NCBI GenBank assembly: GCA_015655585.1 | Contig: JAATEV010000065.1 | Location: forward strand, 1 to 32,525 | DNA: 32,525 nt | From: Terriglobales bacterium | GTDB lineage: Bacteria; Acidobacteriota; Terriglobia; Terriglobales; Acidobacteriaceae | Direction: 5' to 3' | Part shown: one piece after another, positions 1 to 7,294 of the stretch | Layout of the letters: every line of letters starts with the position of its first letter | How positions within the stretch are numbered: position 1 is the first letter of the stretch | The notes under the pieces: model-generated | Told to the model about the DNA's origin: nothing | The model's database searches: none | Seen by the model: the letters and a program-made list of their open reading frames with translations, nothing else | Position numbers and translations under genes: made by a program

Positions 1-878
1 CTGGAGCAGTCCATGCGGATCTTGCCGTCCCAGTCGCAGGTCATGAAGCGGAAGGTGGCGTCGGTGTAGGGGTTGAGGATTTGTAACGACGGCAGGTACT
101 TTTCGGCGATGCGGGGCCAGTAGTGGACTCCGGCTCCGCCGAGGGGATCGACGGCGAGCTTGAGGGTGGTGCCGGTGAGGGGGGCGAAGTCGATGACGTT
201 GGCGAGGTCGTTGACGTAGGCGGTGATGTAGTCGTGGCGGTAGGTCTTGTCGGAGCCGAGGGCGCGGGCGTAGGAGATGCGTTTTACGCCTTTAAGACCG
301 GCGGCTATGAGGGCGTTGGCGCGGTCTTCGATCCACTTGGTGGCGGTGGTGTCGGCGGGGCCGCCGGTGGGAGGGTTGTATTTGAAGCCGCCGTCTTCGG
401 GCGGGTTGTGCGAGGGGGTGATGACGATGCCGTCGGCGCGGTGGAGTTTGGGGGTGCCGTTGTGGCTGAGGATGGCGTGGGAGAGGACGGGGGTGGGGGT
501 GTAGCCGAGGTGCTCGTCGATGAGGACCTCGATGTCGTTGGCGGCGAGGACTTCGAGGGCGGTGGCGAAGGCGGGCTCGGAGAGGGCGTGGGTGTCTTTG
601 GCGAGGAAGAGCGGCCCGAGGGTGTGTTGTGTGGCGCGGTACTCGACGATGGCCTGGGTGATGGCGGCGATGTGGTCGTCGTTGAACGCGGCGTGGAAGG
701 CGCTGCCGCGATGGCCGGAGGTGCCGAAAGCGACGCGCTGGGCGGGGACGGAGGCGTCGGGATGGAGGGTGTAGTAGGCGGTGATGAGGCGGGAGAGGTC
801 AATAAGATTTTCGGGGAGGGGAGGCTGGCCGGGCTGGTTGGGCTTGGCGGCGGGGAGAGTGGTGTGCGTTGAGCTCAT
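1..878 (-). CDS. pgm: Phosphoglucomutase (alpha-D-glucose phosphate-specific), N-terminal part, cut by window edge
   Basis: Interconverts glucose-1-phosphate and glucose-6-phosphate in the cytoplasm, linking glycogen, trehalose and sugar-nucleotide synthesis to glycolysis. I translated the minus strand from the ATG at 876-878; the frame stays open to the left edge (292 complete codons). The sequence has FGTSGHRG at residues 51-58 and the phosphoserine loop TPSHNPPEDGG at about 154-164, with the catalytic serine near 156, followed by KYNPPTGGPAD. These are hallmarks of the phosphohexomutase superfamily, and the order and spacing fit the bacterial Pgm type (about 545 residues) rather than phosphomannomutase/ManB. 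The C-terminal half lies outside the window. A GAGG stretch lies about 11 nt before the ATG. The gene is divergent from the collagen-like gene. Opposite-strand open frames here are shadows caused by high GC. Confidence 0.93.
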   Translation of the reverse strand, partial: MSSTHTTLPAAKPNQPGQPPLPENLIDLSRLITAYYTLHPDASVPAQRVAFGTSGHRGSAFHAAFNDDHIAAITQAIVEYRATQHTLGPLFLAKDTHALSEPAFATALEVLAANDIEVLIDEHLGYTPTPVLSHAILSHNGTPKLHRADGIVITPSHNPPEDGGFKYNPPTGGPADTTATKWIEDRANALIAAGLKGVKRISYARALGSDKTYRHDYITAYVNDLANVIDFAPLTGTTLKLAVDPLGGAGVHYWPRIAEKYLPSLQILNPYTDATFRFMTCDWDGKIRMDCS

Positions 879-1020
879 GCTGTTCGGTGTCCTCATTCTT
901 CTTATGATGCTGGTCTCTCAAAGGGTATCGCGCAAGTGGAGGGGGTGGGGATTAAGAGGTGGTGACAGGTTTGGCGTGGGGAGGCGGCGGGATAGACACT
1001 TGCAATTTGCGTGGGGTTAT

Positions 1021-1057
1021 CCTAAAACGGGAATCGTTCCCGTTTTGGGTCTTTTTT
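1021..1057 (+). terminator. Strong palindrome plus T-run (terminator/attenuator or operator) ahead of the collagen-like gene
   Basis: A 10-bp perfect inverted repeat (AAAACGGGAA, loop TCG, TTCCCGTTTT; 1024-1033 and 1037-1046) extends to 13 pairs with one G·U (1021-1033 with 1037-1049). It is followed by TCTTTTTT at 1050-1057. This has the form of a rho-independent terminator on the plus strand, yet no plus-strand gene ends upstream. It lies 55 nt before the TTG start of the next gene. It could be a leader attenuator, the end of a short transcript, or, because a weak TTGCAA-17-TAAAAC promoter-like pair (1000-1005, 1023-1028) overlaps it, a repressor operator. Confidence 0.6.
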
Positions 1058-1112
1058 CGTGAGGGTCCGGCTGCTGTGGCCTGCGCGACGTGCATTGCTG
1101 AGTTGAGATCGT

Positions 1113-2807
1113 TTGCTTTGGCGGGTTCTTTTGACGGGACGGATACGACGGATCTTGCGGGGCGGGGCGGTATTGGCGGCGATGGGAGCCGCGGCGTTGC
1201 CCGCGTTTGGCGCGAAGGCCACGCTGGTGGCGGACGCGCATGTGAACGCCGCGCTGCCGGGGGCGAATAGCGGATCGATCTCAAATTTGAATGTGGGCGG
1301 GGGGTATACGGCGCTGGTGCAGTTCGACCTGTCGATGCTGCCTGCGGGGACGACGGCGGCTCAGGTGTCGCGGGCGGTGCTGCGGATTTATTGCAACCGC
1401 GTGGATGTGGCGGGGGTCGTGAGTGTTCGGGCGGCGACGGGGGACTGGGGGGAGTATAGCGTCACGTATGCCACGCTGGCGTCGCTGGCGGGTGGGGCGC
1501 AGACGGTGCAGGTGACGCAGGCGGGAACGTTTGTGGCGGTGGATGTGACGACGCTGGTGCAGGGATGGGTGGCGGCTCCGGTGACGAACCACGGGGTGGC
1601 CCTGTCGGCGGCGGTGGCGGCGGTGCAGTTCGACAGCAAGGAGAATGACCTTACGGGTCATGCGGCCGAGTTGGAATTGGAGATGGTTTCTTCGTCGTCT
1701 TCTTCGGGGGCGGGAGCGCAGGGGCCAGCCGGTCCCGCTGGGCCTGTCGGGCCGCAAGGGCCTGCCGGACCGGCGGGGCCACAGGGTGCGGTTGGGCCGA
1801 TTGGGCCGCAGGGAGTGCCGGGGTTGAATTATCGCGGCGGATTTTCGGCGGCGGTGGCTTATGGGGCGGGCGATGCGGTGGGGTCTGGGGGATCGAGCTA
1901 TGTCTCGCTGGTGGCGGGGAACGTGGGGAATGTGCCGGGGGCGAGTCCTTCGGCGTGGGGACTGCTGGCCGCGGTTGGGACTGTAGGGGCTACCGGGTCA
2001 GCGGGCGCGGTGGGGCCGATGGGGCCGGCTGGGCCGGTCGGGGCTGCGGGACCGGCAGGGCCTGCGGGAGCGCCGGGTTCGCCGGGGTTGGCGTATCGCG
2101 GGGGGTATGTGTCAAACGAGAGCTATGGTCTGGGCGACGTGGTGTTCTGGGAGGGATCGAGCTATGTCTCGCTGGTCGCTGGAAATAGAGGCAATATACC
2201 GGATGGGAGCCCGTCTTTGTGGGGCACGCTGGCATCCCAGGGCGAGGTTGGTTTGGTGGGTCTGCCGGGCGTGGTGGGTCTGCCGGGCGTGGCGGGGCCA
2301 ACTGGGCCTTCGGGGGCGGCGGCTACGGTGACGACGGGCGCGCCGGGGTCGGCGGTCTCGGTGACGAACAGCGGGACGGCGAATGCGGCGGTGCTGAACT
2401 TTACGATTCCGCAGGCGGGGACGGGGGGCGGCTCGACGGCTCCGGGTGGGGCGGGGGGATTTCCGTCGATGTATCACGGGGTTTCGTTCAACACTACGTA
2501 CTACTCGATTGCGAATACGAATGCGGATGCCGGGGAGACGGCGGCGGTGATGACGTGGGTTCCGGCGGGATGCACGGTGTCGCAGTTGAGCGTGTTTTCG
2601 CAGCAGACGAACACGATCCAGGTGACGCTGCGGCAGGGGACGCCGGGAAGTATGGCGGATGCGGGGCTCTCCTGCTCGGTGGGGCCGGGAGAAGCTTGTG
2701 TCGCGACAGGGAGCGTGGCGGTGGCGGCGGGGAACTTTCTTGATCTGAGTTTTACGGGAGCAGGAGGGGCGCCGGCGGGGGTGTGGACGGCAGTTCGGTG
2801 TGAGTAG
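1113..2807 (+). CDS. Secreted collagen-like protein with DNRLRE-type domain and two duplicated carbohydrate-binding-like modules
   Basis: Predicted exported protein of 564 residues. The first start in frame is TTG at 1113, because a TGA lies at 1104-1106; the ribosome-binding site is weak. Residues 1-36 form a signal peptide with arginines then a hydrophobic stretch ending near AFGAKA. Residues about 37-190 resemble a DNRLRE/CBM96-type beta domain ([19 protein letters not shown]). Three Gly-X-Y collagen-like runs follow (about 201-237, 290-326, 378-401). They are interrupted by two near-identical modules of about 48 residues (238-286, 327-374) containing YRGG, GDx[12 protein letters not shown] and SPxxWGxLA, a pattern known from short carbohydrate-binding modules. 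The C-terminal domain (about 447-564) has four cysteines and is unrecognised. A role in surface or matrix adhesion is inference. Third codon positions are strongly G-biased. Confidence 0.8.
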   Translation: MLWRVLLTGRIRRILRGGAVLAAMGAAALPAFGAKATLVADAHVNAALPGANSGSISNLNVGGGYTALVQFDLSMLPAGTTAAQVSRAVLRIYCNRVDVAGVVSVRAATGDWGEYSVTYATLASLAGGAQTVQVTQAGTFVAVDVTTLVQGWVAAPVTNHGVALSAAVAAVQFDSKENDLTGHAAELELEMVSSSSSSGAGAQGPAGPAGPVGPQGPAGPAGPQGAVGPIGPQGVPGLNYRGGFSAAVAYGAGDAVGSGGSSYVSLVAGNVGNVPGASPSAWGLLAAVGTVGATGSAGAVGPMGPAGPVGAAGPAGPAGAPGSPGLAYRGGYVSNESYGLGDVVFWEGSSYVSLVAGNRGNIPDGSPSLWGTLASQGEVGLVGLPGVVGLPGVAGPTGPSGAAATVTTGAPGSAVSVTNSGTANAAVLNFTIPQAGTGGGSTAPGGAGGFPSMYHGVSFNTTYYSIANTNADAGETAAVMTWVPAGCTVSQLSVFSQQTNTIQVTLRQGTPGSMADAGLSCSVGPGEACVATGSVAVAAGNFLDLSFTGAGGAPAGVWTAVRCE

Positions 2808-2878
2808 AGCTTGGGATTGTGCCTGACGAATCGAATTTGCCTTTTGTTGAAACTGGGGCAGGGGAAGGAAGGCATACA

Positions 2879-2930
2879 GGGGCTGAAGCCCTTTTTTTCT
2901 CGTGGCAGAGAGACCTAAGGCTAAAGCCTT
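2879..2930. repeat. Pair of short REP-like palindromes downstream of the collagen-like gene
   Basis: GGGCTGAAGCCC at 2880-2891 is followed by seven T's (2892-2898), so it could also terminate the collagen-like transcript that ends at 2807. A second palindrome, AAGGCTAAAGCCTT, lies at 2917-2930. The reverse complement of the first (GGGCTTCAGCCC) recurs exactly at 31741-31752 and with one change at 22764-22775, which marks it as a dispersed family. The rest of the gap 2808-2968 shows no gene. Confidence 0.6.
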
Positions 2931-2968
2931 GGGGTACCCAGAAGCAGAATGGATTCCTCAGGCATTCC

Positions 2969-3304
2969 CTAGAGCGGGAGGGAGTTGCGCAGGCTGGCGA
3001 TCAGGGTGGGGAGGGTTTGCAGAGCTTCCGGGGTGGGGGTTTGGAGGGCGGCTTCGATTTCGCTGGCGAGGGTGGTGCCGGTGTGATGGCCGAACATGCC
3101 CAGGCTGCCGGAGAGCTTGTGGGCGATGGCCAGGGCTTCGAGGCGCGTGGGCCCGGTGAGATGGCCGGAGGCGGCTTCAGCGGCGGCGCGGTCGAGGGAG
3201 TCGAGGCGATCGCGCAGGTTGGGCAGGTGGCGTTGCCACAGGCTGGCCAGGCGGGACTCGATCTTCGCGGTCTTGTCTTCCTTGTCTTCGAGGGGCTGGC
3301 TCAT
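2969..3304 (-). CDS. Stand-alone histidine phosphotransfer (HPt) protein
   Basis: Protein of 111 residues, mostly helical by composition. Residues 60-72 carry the HPt signature AHKLSGSLGMFG, in which His62 would be the phospho-accepting histidine. The size fits a single four-helix-bundle HPt domain (Pfam Hpt) with no other domain. In multistep phosphorelays such a protein passes phosphate between receiver domains. It starts at the ATG at 3302-3304, 32 nt after the stop of the receiver gene, and is the last gene of a minus-strand kinase-receiver-HPt unit. The HPt assignment is strong. The partners are inferred from proximity. Confidence 0.85.
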   Translation of the reverse strand: MSQPLEDKEDKTAKIESRLASLWQRHLPNLRDRLDSLDRAAAEAASGHLTGPTRLEALAIAHKLSGSLGMFGHHTGTTLASEIEAALQTPTPEALQTLPTLIASLRNSLPL

Positions 3305-3336
3305 GCTGGCTCGGTGCTTTGCGGGACGCTGTCTGG

Positions 3337-3711
3337 CTAGTCCTTCCAGCCCAGGACGTCTGCGATCTGCTGGGCGAGGGTGAGGGGGTCAAAGGGCTTG
3401 AAGAGGACGCCCGCGAAGCCGAGCCCAGCGAAGCGGCGGCGGTCTACTCCCTGAACCTTGGCGGTGAGCAGGAGGACGGGAATGTTCGCGACGGCGGGGT
3501 TCTGCTGCATGTGGACGAAGGTGGTGGGGCCGTCGACGCCGGGCATCATGACATCCATGAGGATGGCGTCGGGCTGCTGGGCGGCGGCGATGGCGATGCC
3601 GGCGGCGCCGGAGTCCGCGGTAAGAATCTGCCAGCCAGCGGTGGCTTCGAGAGAGAGAGCGGCGACTTCGCGGATGTCTTCCTCGTCGTCGATGATTAAG
3701 ATGCGTCGCAT
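3337..3711 (-). CDS. Stand-alone response-regulator receiver protein (CheY-like)
   Basis: A single receiver domain of 124 residues when started at the ATG at 3709-3711 (MRRILIIDDEED). Longer starts at 3723 and at a TTG at 3735 add residues ahead of the first beta strand and are less likely. The acidic pocket is Asp8/Asp9, the phospho-acceptor is Asp53 in ILMDVMMPG, and the conserved Thr83 and Lys105 (FKPFDP) are present. There is no DNA-binding or enzymatic output domain. It lies between the hybrid kinase (stop at 3775) and the HPt gene. In such a relay it could be the terminal receiver or a shuttle; which one is not visible from sequence. Confidence 0.9.
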   Translation of the reverse strand: MRRILIIDDEEDIREVAALSLEATAGWQILTADSGAAGIAIAAAQQPDAILMDVMMPGVDGPTTFVHMQQNPAVANIPVLLLTAKVQGVDRRRFAGLGFAGVLFKPFDPLTLAQQIADVLGWKD

Positions 3712-3774
3712 GAGCGAGTTCATTCTCTCACGCAATGCGGCATAAGCGGCGTACTTTCAACGCGGAGACTTACT

Positions 3775-5466
3775 CTAGACGGCGGTGAGGTCGGAGGAGC
3801 GGCCGCGCAGCCTCCGCACCATGGAGAGGACGAGCTCTTCGACCTCGCGGGGCTGGACCTTGGCCTTGGTGAGGAACTCGGTGGGGCCGAGGCGAAGCTT
3901 GGCCATCTCGGGCTCGGAGATCTCGCGGCCGGAGTAGACGACGAGCGGAAGCGAGCGGAGCGTGGGCTGCTGGCGGAGCCACTCGACGAGGGTGAAGCCG
4001 TCGCCGTCGGGGAGAGTGAGGTCGAGGATGAGAAGGTCTGGGGGCTGGGAGATGCAGTGGCGGACGGCCTGCTGGCGGGTTCCGGCACGCTCGATATAGA
4101 CGGCGGCGTCCTCGAAGCTGGCGATGAGGACGCTGGCGAGGTCTTCGTCGTCTTCGACGAGGAGGATGTTGGCGGGGCCTTCGCCCTGATGGAGGACGCG
4201 GCCTAACTCGGCGAAGAGGAGGTTCTCGTTGAACGGCTTCTGGACCCATCCCTGGGCGTCGCCGGTGAGCTGCGGGCGTAGGGTGGAGGAGAGAACGCTG
4301 AGGATGACGACGGGAATGCCAGCAGTGACGGGATTGTTGCGGAGACGCTGGAGGGTCTCCCAGCCGGAGAGGCCGGGCATGTAGAGATCGAGGAGGATGG
4401 CTTCGACGTGGCTCTGGACAGCGAGGGAGAGGGCCTGCTCGCCGGAACTGGCCTCGAGGACGGTGTATCCCTGGCGGGTGAGGTGCTCGCTGACGACGGT
4501 GCGGATGCCTGCGTCGTCGTCGCAGATGAGGATGGAACCTTCGCCGCGCGGCTGGACGGGTCTGGCGACGGTGACGTCGGAGGCGCGGCTGGTGCGGGGG
4601 AGCATGACGTAGAGTGTGGTTCCGGGGCCGAGGTTGCGCTGCGCCCAGATGGAGCCGGAGTGCTGTTGGACGATGCTGCGGCAGATGGAGAGGCCAAGGC
4701 CGGTGCCGCCCTTCTGGCGGGCGTCGGCGGGCTCTAGCTGCTGGAAGCGATCGAAGATGTGGTCGAGCTTGTCGGAGGGGATGCCTCGGCCCTCGTCGAC
4801 GACCTTGACGAGAATGGAGTCGCTGGTGCCTTCGGTGTAGACGCGGACGGTGGAAGCGGCGGGCGAGAACTTGATGGCGTTGGAGAGGAGGTTGGTGAGT
4901 ACCTGCAGGATGCGGTCGGAGTCGCCGTCGAAAAAGAGGGATTCGGTGGCATCGGCGTGGCCGAGGGGGGAGGGTTCGAGCAGCAGGTGGACGCTGCCTG
5001 CGTCTGCCATGGGTGTCATGGTCTCGATGGCCTGCTGGGCGAGGTCGCGCATGGAGCAGCGGCGGATTTGCAGGGGAGCGCGGCCGGACTCCATGCGCTC
5101 CAGATCGAGGATGTCGTTGATGAGACGGATAAGGCGGTCGGTATTGGTGACGGCGATGCGGAGGAGGTTGTGGGCCTTGGCGTCTACGTCGCCGATGACG
5201 CCGGAGGAGAGAAGGCCGAGGGCTCCGCGGATGCTGGTGAGGGGGGTGCGAAGCTCGTGGGAGACGGTGGAGATGAACTCGTCCTTGAGGGTGTCGAGCT
5301 GCGACCGCTGGCTGAGTTGAAGGTTGTGCTGCTGCTGCTGCTCCCGGGCCTGGGTGAGCTGCTCGGCCAGCTCGCGGGTGGTTCGCTGGGCGCGGAGAAA
5401 GCCCACGAGCAGAACCACAACTGCAATCAGTAAAGACAGGAATCCGAAATACGGAACGATGTGCAT
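3775..5466 (-). CDS. Hybrid sensor histidine kinase with two C-terminal receiver domains
   Basis: Protein of 563 residues. A single membrane segment (about 5-24) is followed by a Gln-rich coiled-coil-like linker (28-56), with no periplasmic sensor domain. The HisKA domain has His70 in STVSHELRTP. The ATPase domain has its N box near Asn196 (LTNLLSNAIKF), a G1 box at VVDEGRGIP (222-230) and a G2 box at GGTGLGLS (253-260). Receiver 1 (about 311-425) has acceptor Asp360 (ILLDLYMPG) and Lys410. Receiver 2 (about 432-555) has acceptor Asp482 (LILDLTLPDG) and Lys534. All catalytic residues look intact. It starts at the ATG at 5464-5466 and heads the kinase-receiver-HPt unit. With no extracellular domain, the stimulus is probably sensed in or at the membrane or by a partner protein; this is inference. 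Confidence 0.92.
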   Translation of the reverse strand: MHIVPYFGFLSLLIAVVVLLVGFLRAQRTTRELAEQLTQAREQQQQHNLQLSQRSQLDTLKDEFISTVSHELRTPLTSIRGALGLLSSGVIGDVDAKAHNLLRIAVTNTDRLIRLINDILDLERMESGRAPLQIRRCSMRDLAQQAIETMTPMADAGSVHLLLEPSPLGHADATESLFFDGDSDRILQVLTNLLSNAIKFSPAASTVRVYTEGTSDSILVKVVDEGRGIPSDKLDHIFDRFQQLEPADARQKGGTGLGLSICRSIVQQHSGSIWAQRNLGPGTTLYVMLPRTSRASDVTVARPVQPRGEGSILICDDDAGIRTVVSEHLTRQGYTVLEASSGEQALSLAVQSHVEAILLDLYMPGLSGWETLQRLRNNPVTAGIPVVILSVLSSTLRPQLTGDAQGWVQKPFNENLLFAELGRVLHQGEGPANILLVEDDEDLASVLIASFEDAAVYIERAGTRQQAVRHCISQPPDLLILDLTLPDGDGFTLVEWLRQQPTLRSLPLVVYSGREISEPEMAKLRLGPTEFLTKAKVQPREVEELVLSMVRRLRGRSSDLTAV

Positions 5467-5651
5467 GAGGTTTTTTCTTGTCTACCGCCAGTGAGTAACT
5501 GCTCGGTTGACGAAGTAGTAATCTCCATTTTGTTACTGACGCCCGATTTTACCACCCTGATTGGGGAGCGATTTTGAAAGAATTCGCAAGTGTGAACCAA
5601 AGTGGATGGGGGGTGGCTGGCCGTCAAACAGGTTTTTGGGGTGGGGACGTT

Positions 5652-5689
5652 AAAAAGGCCGTCTTTCGCTAGGGAAAGACGGCCTTTTT
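5652..5689 (-). terminator. Rho-independent terminator after the deoxyhypusine synthase-like gene
   Basis: A perfect 16-bp stem (5652-5667 with 5674-5689) has a 6-nt loop GCTAGG and A-tract/T-tract ends on both sides, so it can act in either direction. It lies 25 nt past the stop of the minus-strand gene at 5715, whose transcript it most likely ends. The remaining gap up to the kinase start (5467-5651) shows no gene or clear promoter. Confidence 0.88.
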
Positions 5690-5714
5690 GCTGTTTGATC
5701 CGGTTTTTGCTGGG

Positions 5715-6782
5715 TTAGGCGGAGACCGGAACCTGGTCGAGGGTGCTCGCGAAGTTCTTGCCGGTGCGGGCGGCCTGCGCGTTCTTGTGGTAGGCGTAGC
5801 CGGTGATCAACGGCAGGGCGAGGGTGGCCTCGGAGTAGACCATCTGCTCGTAGGTGAGATCGACCTTGCCCCAGGAGCTGGCTTCCTTGAGGGTGGAGCC
5901 GGAGAGCGCGCCGTCGCGGGCGTCGGCCACGGTGATCTGGATGGCGTACTTGTGCATGGAGGCTTCGACGCCGAGGATGTCGGCGGCCACGACGATGTCC
6001 TGCGCGAAGTTCTTGGGAACGCCGCCGCCGATCATCAGCAGGCCGGTGGTGGGGTTCGTGATCTTGAGCTGGGTGATCTCGTAGAAGTCCTTGGCGGTGT
6101 CGATGGAGACCATCGGCTTGCCCTGGCGCGCGTGCTGGTGGGCGACGAGGCCAAACCCGGCGGAGCAATCGGAGAAGGCGGGGCAGAAGATAGGCACGTT
6201 CTTCTCGTAGGCGGCGAGGACGATGGAGTCGCGTCCGCCGGTCTGCGGGGTCTTGCCGTTCTTGACGAGATAGGCGCCCATCTCGCGGATGAACTCGCGG
6301 GAGCTGTAGGGGCGCGGGTCGAGCGAGTTGGTGATCTGGTGGATGGTCTCGTCGCAGATGCGAAGCTCTTCCTCGTCGATGAAGGTGTCGTAGATTCGGT
6401 CGATCATGAGCTCGCGGAGCTCGGCGTCGCCCGCGCCGTACTTGTACTCGTCGCCCGCGATGTAGTGGCTGAAGCCGAGGGCTTCGAAGAAGTCCTGATC
6501 GACGATGTTGGCGCCGGTGGAGACGATGGCATCGACCATGTTGTTGCGGATAAGGTCGACGAAGATCTTCTGGAGACCGGCGGAGATGAGCGATCCGGCG
6601 AGGCAAAGGATGACGCCGCAATCGGTGTCGCGGAGCATCATGTCGTAGATGCTGGCGGCGCGGTAGGTGTCACGCGCGGAGTAGGCCATGTGCGCCATCG
6701 CGTCGACGACGGAGACGACGTTGTGCTGCTTGATATCGAGATGCTGGATGGGGCGGGCGAGGAGTTCTTTTTTCGTAGCCAT
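5715..6782 (-). CDS. Deoxyhypusine synthase family protein (possible homospermidine synthase)
   Basis: Protein of 355 residues, cytoplasmic, matching the deoxyhypusine synthase family along its whole length. STGANIVDQDFFEALG (88-103), GGGVPKNFAQD (252-262) and ASSWGKVDL (301-309) are typical; the lysine of SWGK (Lys306) corresponds to the active-site lysine that forms the aminobutyl-imine intermediate from spermidine with NAD. In archaea and eukaryotes the enzyme modifies eIF5A. Bacteria lack eIF5A, and bacterial members are thought to act on small polyamines, making homospermidine for example. The exact product here is not decided by sequence. It starts at the ATG at 6780-6782, with AAGGA just upstream. 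It is monocistronic, with a strong terminator downstream. Confidence 0.87.
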   Translation of the reverse strand: MATKKELLARPIQHLDIKQHNVVSVVDAMAHMAYSARDTYRAASIYDMMLRDTDCGVILCLAGSLISAGLQKIFVDLIRNNMVDAIVSTGANIVDQDFFEALGFSHYIAGDEYKYGAGDAELRELMIDRIYDTFIDEEELRICDETIHQITNSLDPRPYSSREFIREMGAYLVKNGKTPQTGGRDSIVLAAYEKNVPIFCPAFSDCSAGFGLVAHQHARQGKPMVSIDTAKDFYEITQLKITNPTTGLLMIGGGVPKNFAQDIVVAADILGVEASMHKYAIQITVADARDGALSGSTLKEASSWGKVDLTYEQMVYSEATLALPLITGYAYHKNAQAARTGKNFASTLDQVPVSA

Positions 6783-7016
6783 AGTCCTTATTAGGATAGC
6801 AACTCTGCGTGGGGCGGCGTTGATTTTCTTGTGAATTTTACGGGGATTGAGAGGGAATCTTTCTGTCGGTCCGCCATCGAAAAAAGCACTGACCAGGCAT
6901 CAGGAGGACATCTTCGGGCAAGAAGCTCGGCAGTTCCAATTCTATGGAAGGTCGTCTTTTGTTAGGACTCCAGTTCAAACTTAAGTCTGGTTTTTGGGGC
7001 AGGAAGATCAAGGTGC

Positions 7017-7046
7017 TTGACAGTGTTTTTCCCATCTGAATATATT
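7017..7046 (+). promoter_or_regulatory. Consensus-like sigma-70 promoter
   Basis: A perfect -35 box TTGACA (7017-7022) is separated by 18 nt from TATATT (7041-7046), five of six matching the -10 consensus. The region is AT-rich and lies between the divergent deoxyhypusine synthase-like and TonB receptor genes, pointing toward the receptor. The predicted start is near 7053, giving a leader of about 240 nt before the start codon. Confidence 0.72.
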
Positions 7047-7052
7047 TTCTCC

Positions 7053-7136
7053 TCGAACCGGAGAACGTTTACTCGATGAGCGTGAAAAGTCTTTTACCTC
7101 TACTTTCTTCATGAGCAACAAGAGGTAAGAGTTTTT
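7053..7136 (+). ncRNA. Candidate approximately 85-nt small RNA or leader attenuator upstream of the TonB receptor
   Basis: Between the promoter and the receptor lies a terminator-like hairpin: CTTTTACCTCT (7091-7101) pairs with AGAGGTAAGAG (7121-7131) through 11 pairs including one G·U, followed directly by TTTTT (7132-7136). A smaller hairpin, TTCTCC/GGAGAA, lies at 7047-7065. Transcription from about 7053 would give an RNA of about 85 nt unless it reads through. It could be a stand-alone sRNA or a regulated leader controlling the receptor. It resembles no riboswitch class that I recognise. Confidence 0.4.
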
Positions 7137-7148
7137 AAATAAACAGTA

Positions 7149-7182
7149 ACTACGCGTGTTGCAAAAAGGGAAGTCGCGTAGT
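7149..7182. repeat. 8-bp perfect inverted repeat in the TonB receptor leader
   Basis: ACTACGCG (7149-7156) and CGCGTAGT (7175-7182) are separated by 18 nt. The repeat lies just after the putative attenuator and about 115 nt before the receptor start. It may be a dyad operator or a second leader hairpin. The rest of 6783-7294 contains no convincing gene. Confidence 0.4.
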
Positions 7183-7294
7183 CAGCTTCTCCGGATTGGA
7201 ATCACGGTGTCTCTGCATACCTGCGAATAGGCGTTTGTTTCTTGTCTCAACCGTTCATGTTTTTGAGAAAGCAAACCCTATTTAAGGAAGGCCA

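Noticed and set aside
5688..6794. Long open frame on the plus strand across the deoxyhypusine synthase-like gene (also similar ones opposite the receptor, FAD enzyme and PIG-L genes)
   Set aside because: They mirror real genes in high-GC DNA, have Gly/Asp/Val- or Arg-rich low-complexity sequence, and no family motifs or ribosome-binding sites.
6838..7035. 65-codon minus-strand frame in the gap before the TonB receptor
   Set aside because: It lacks a ribosome-binding site and recognisable features and overlaps the consensus promoter.
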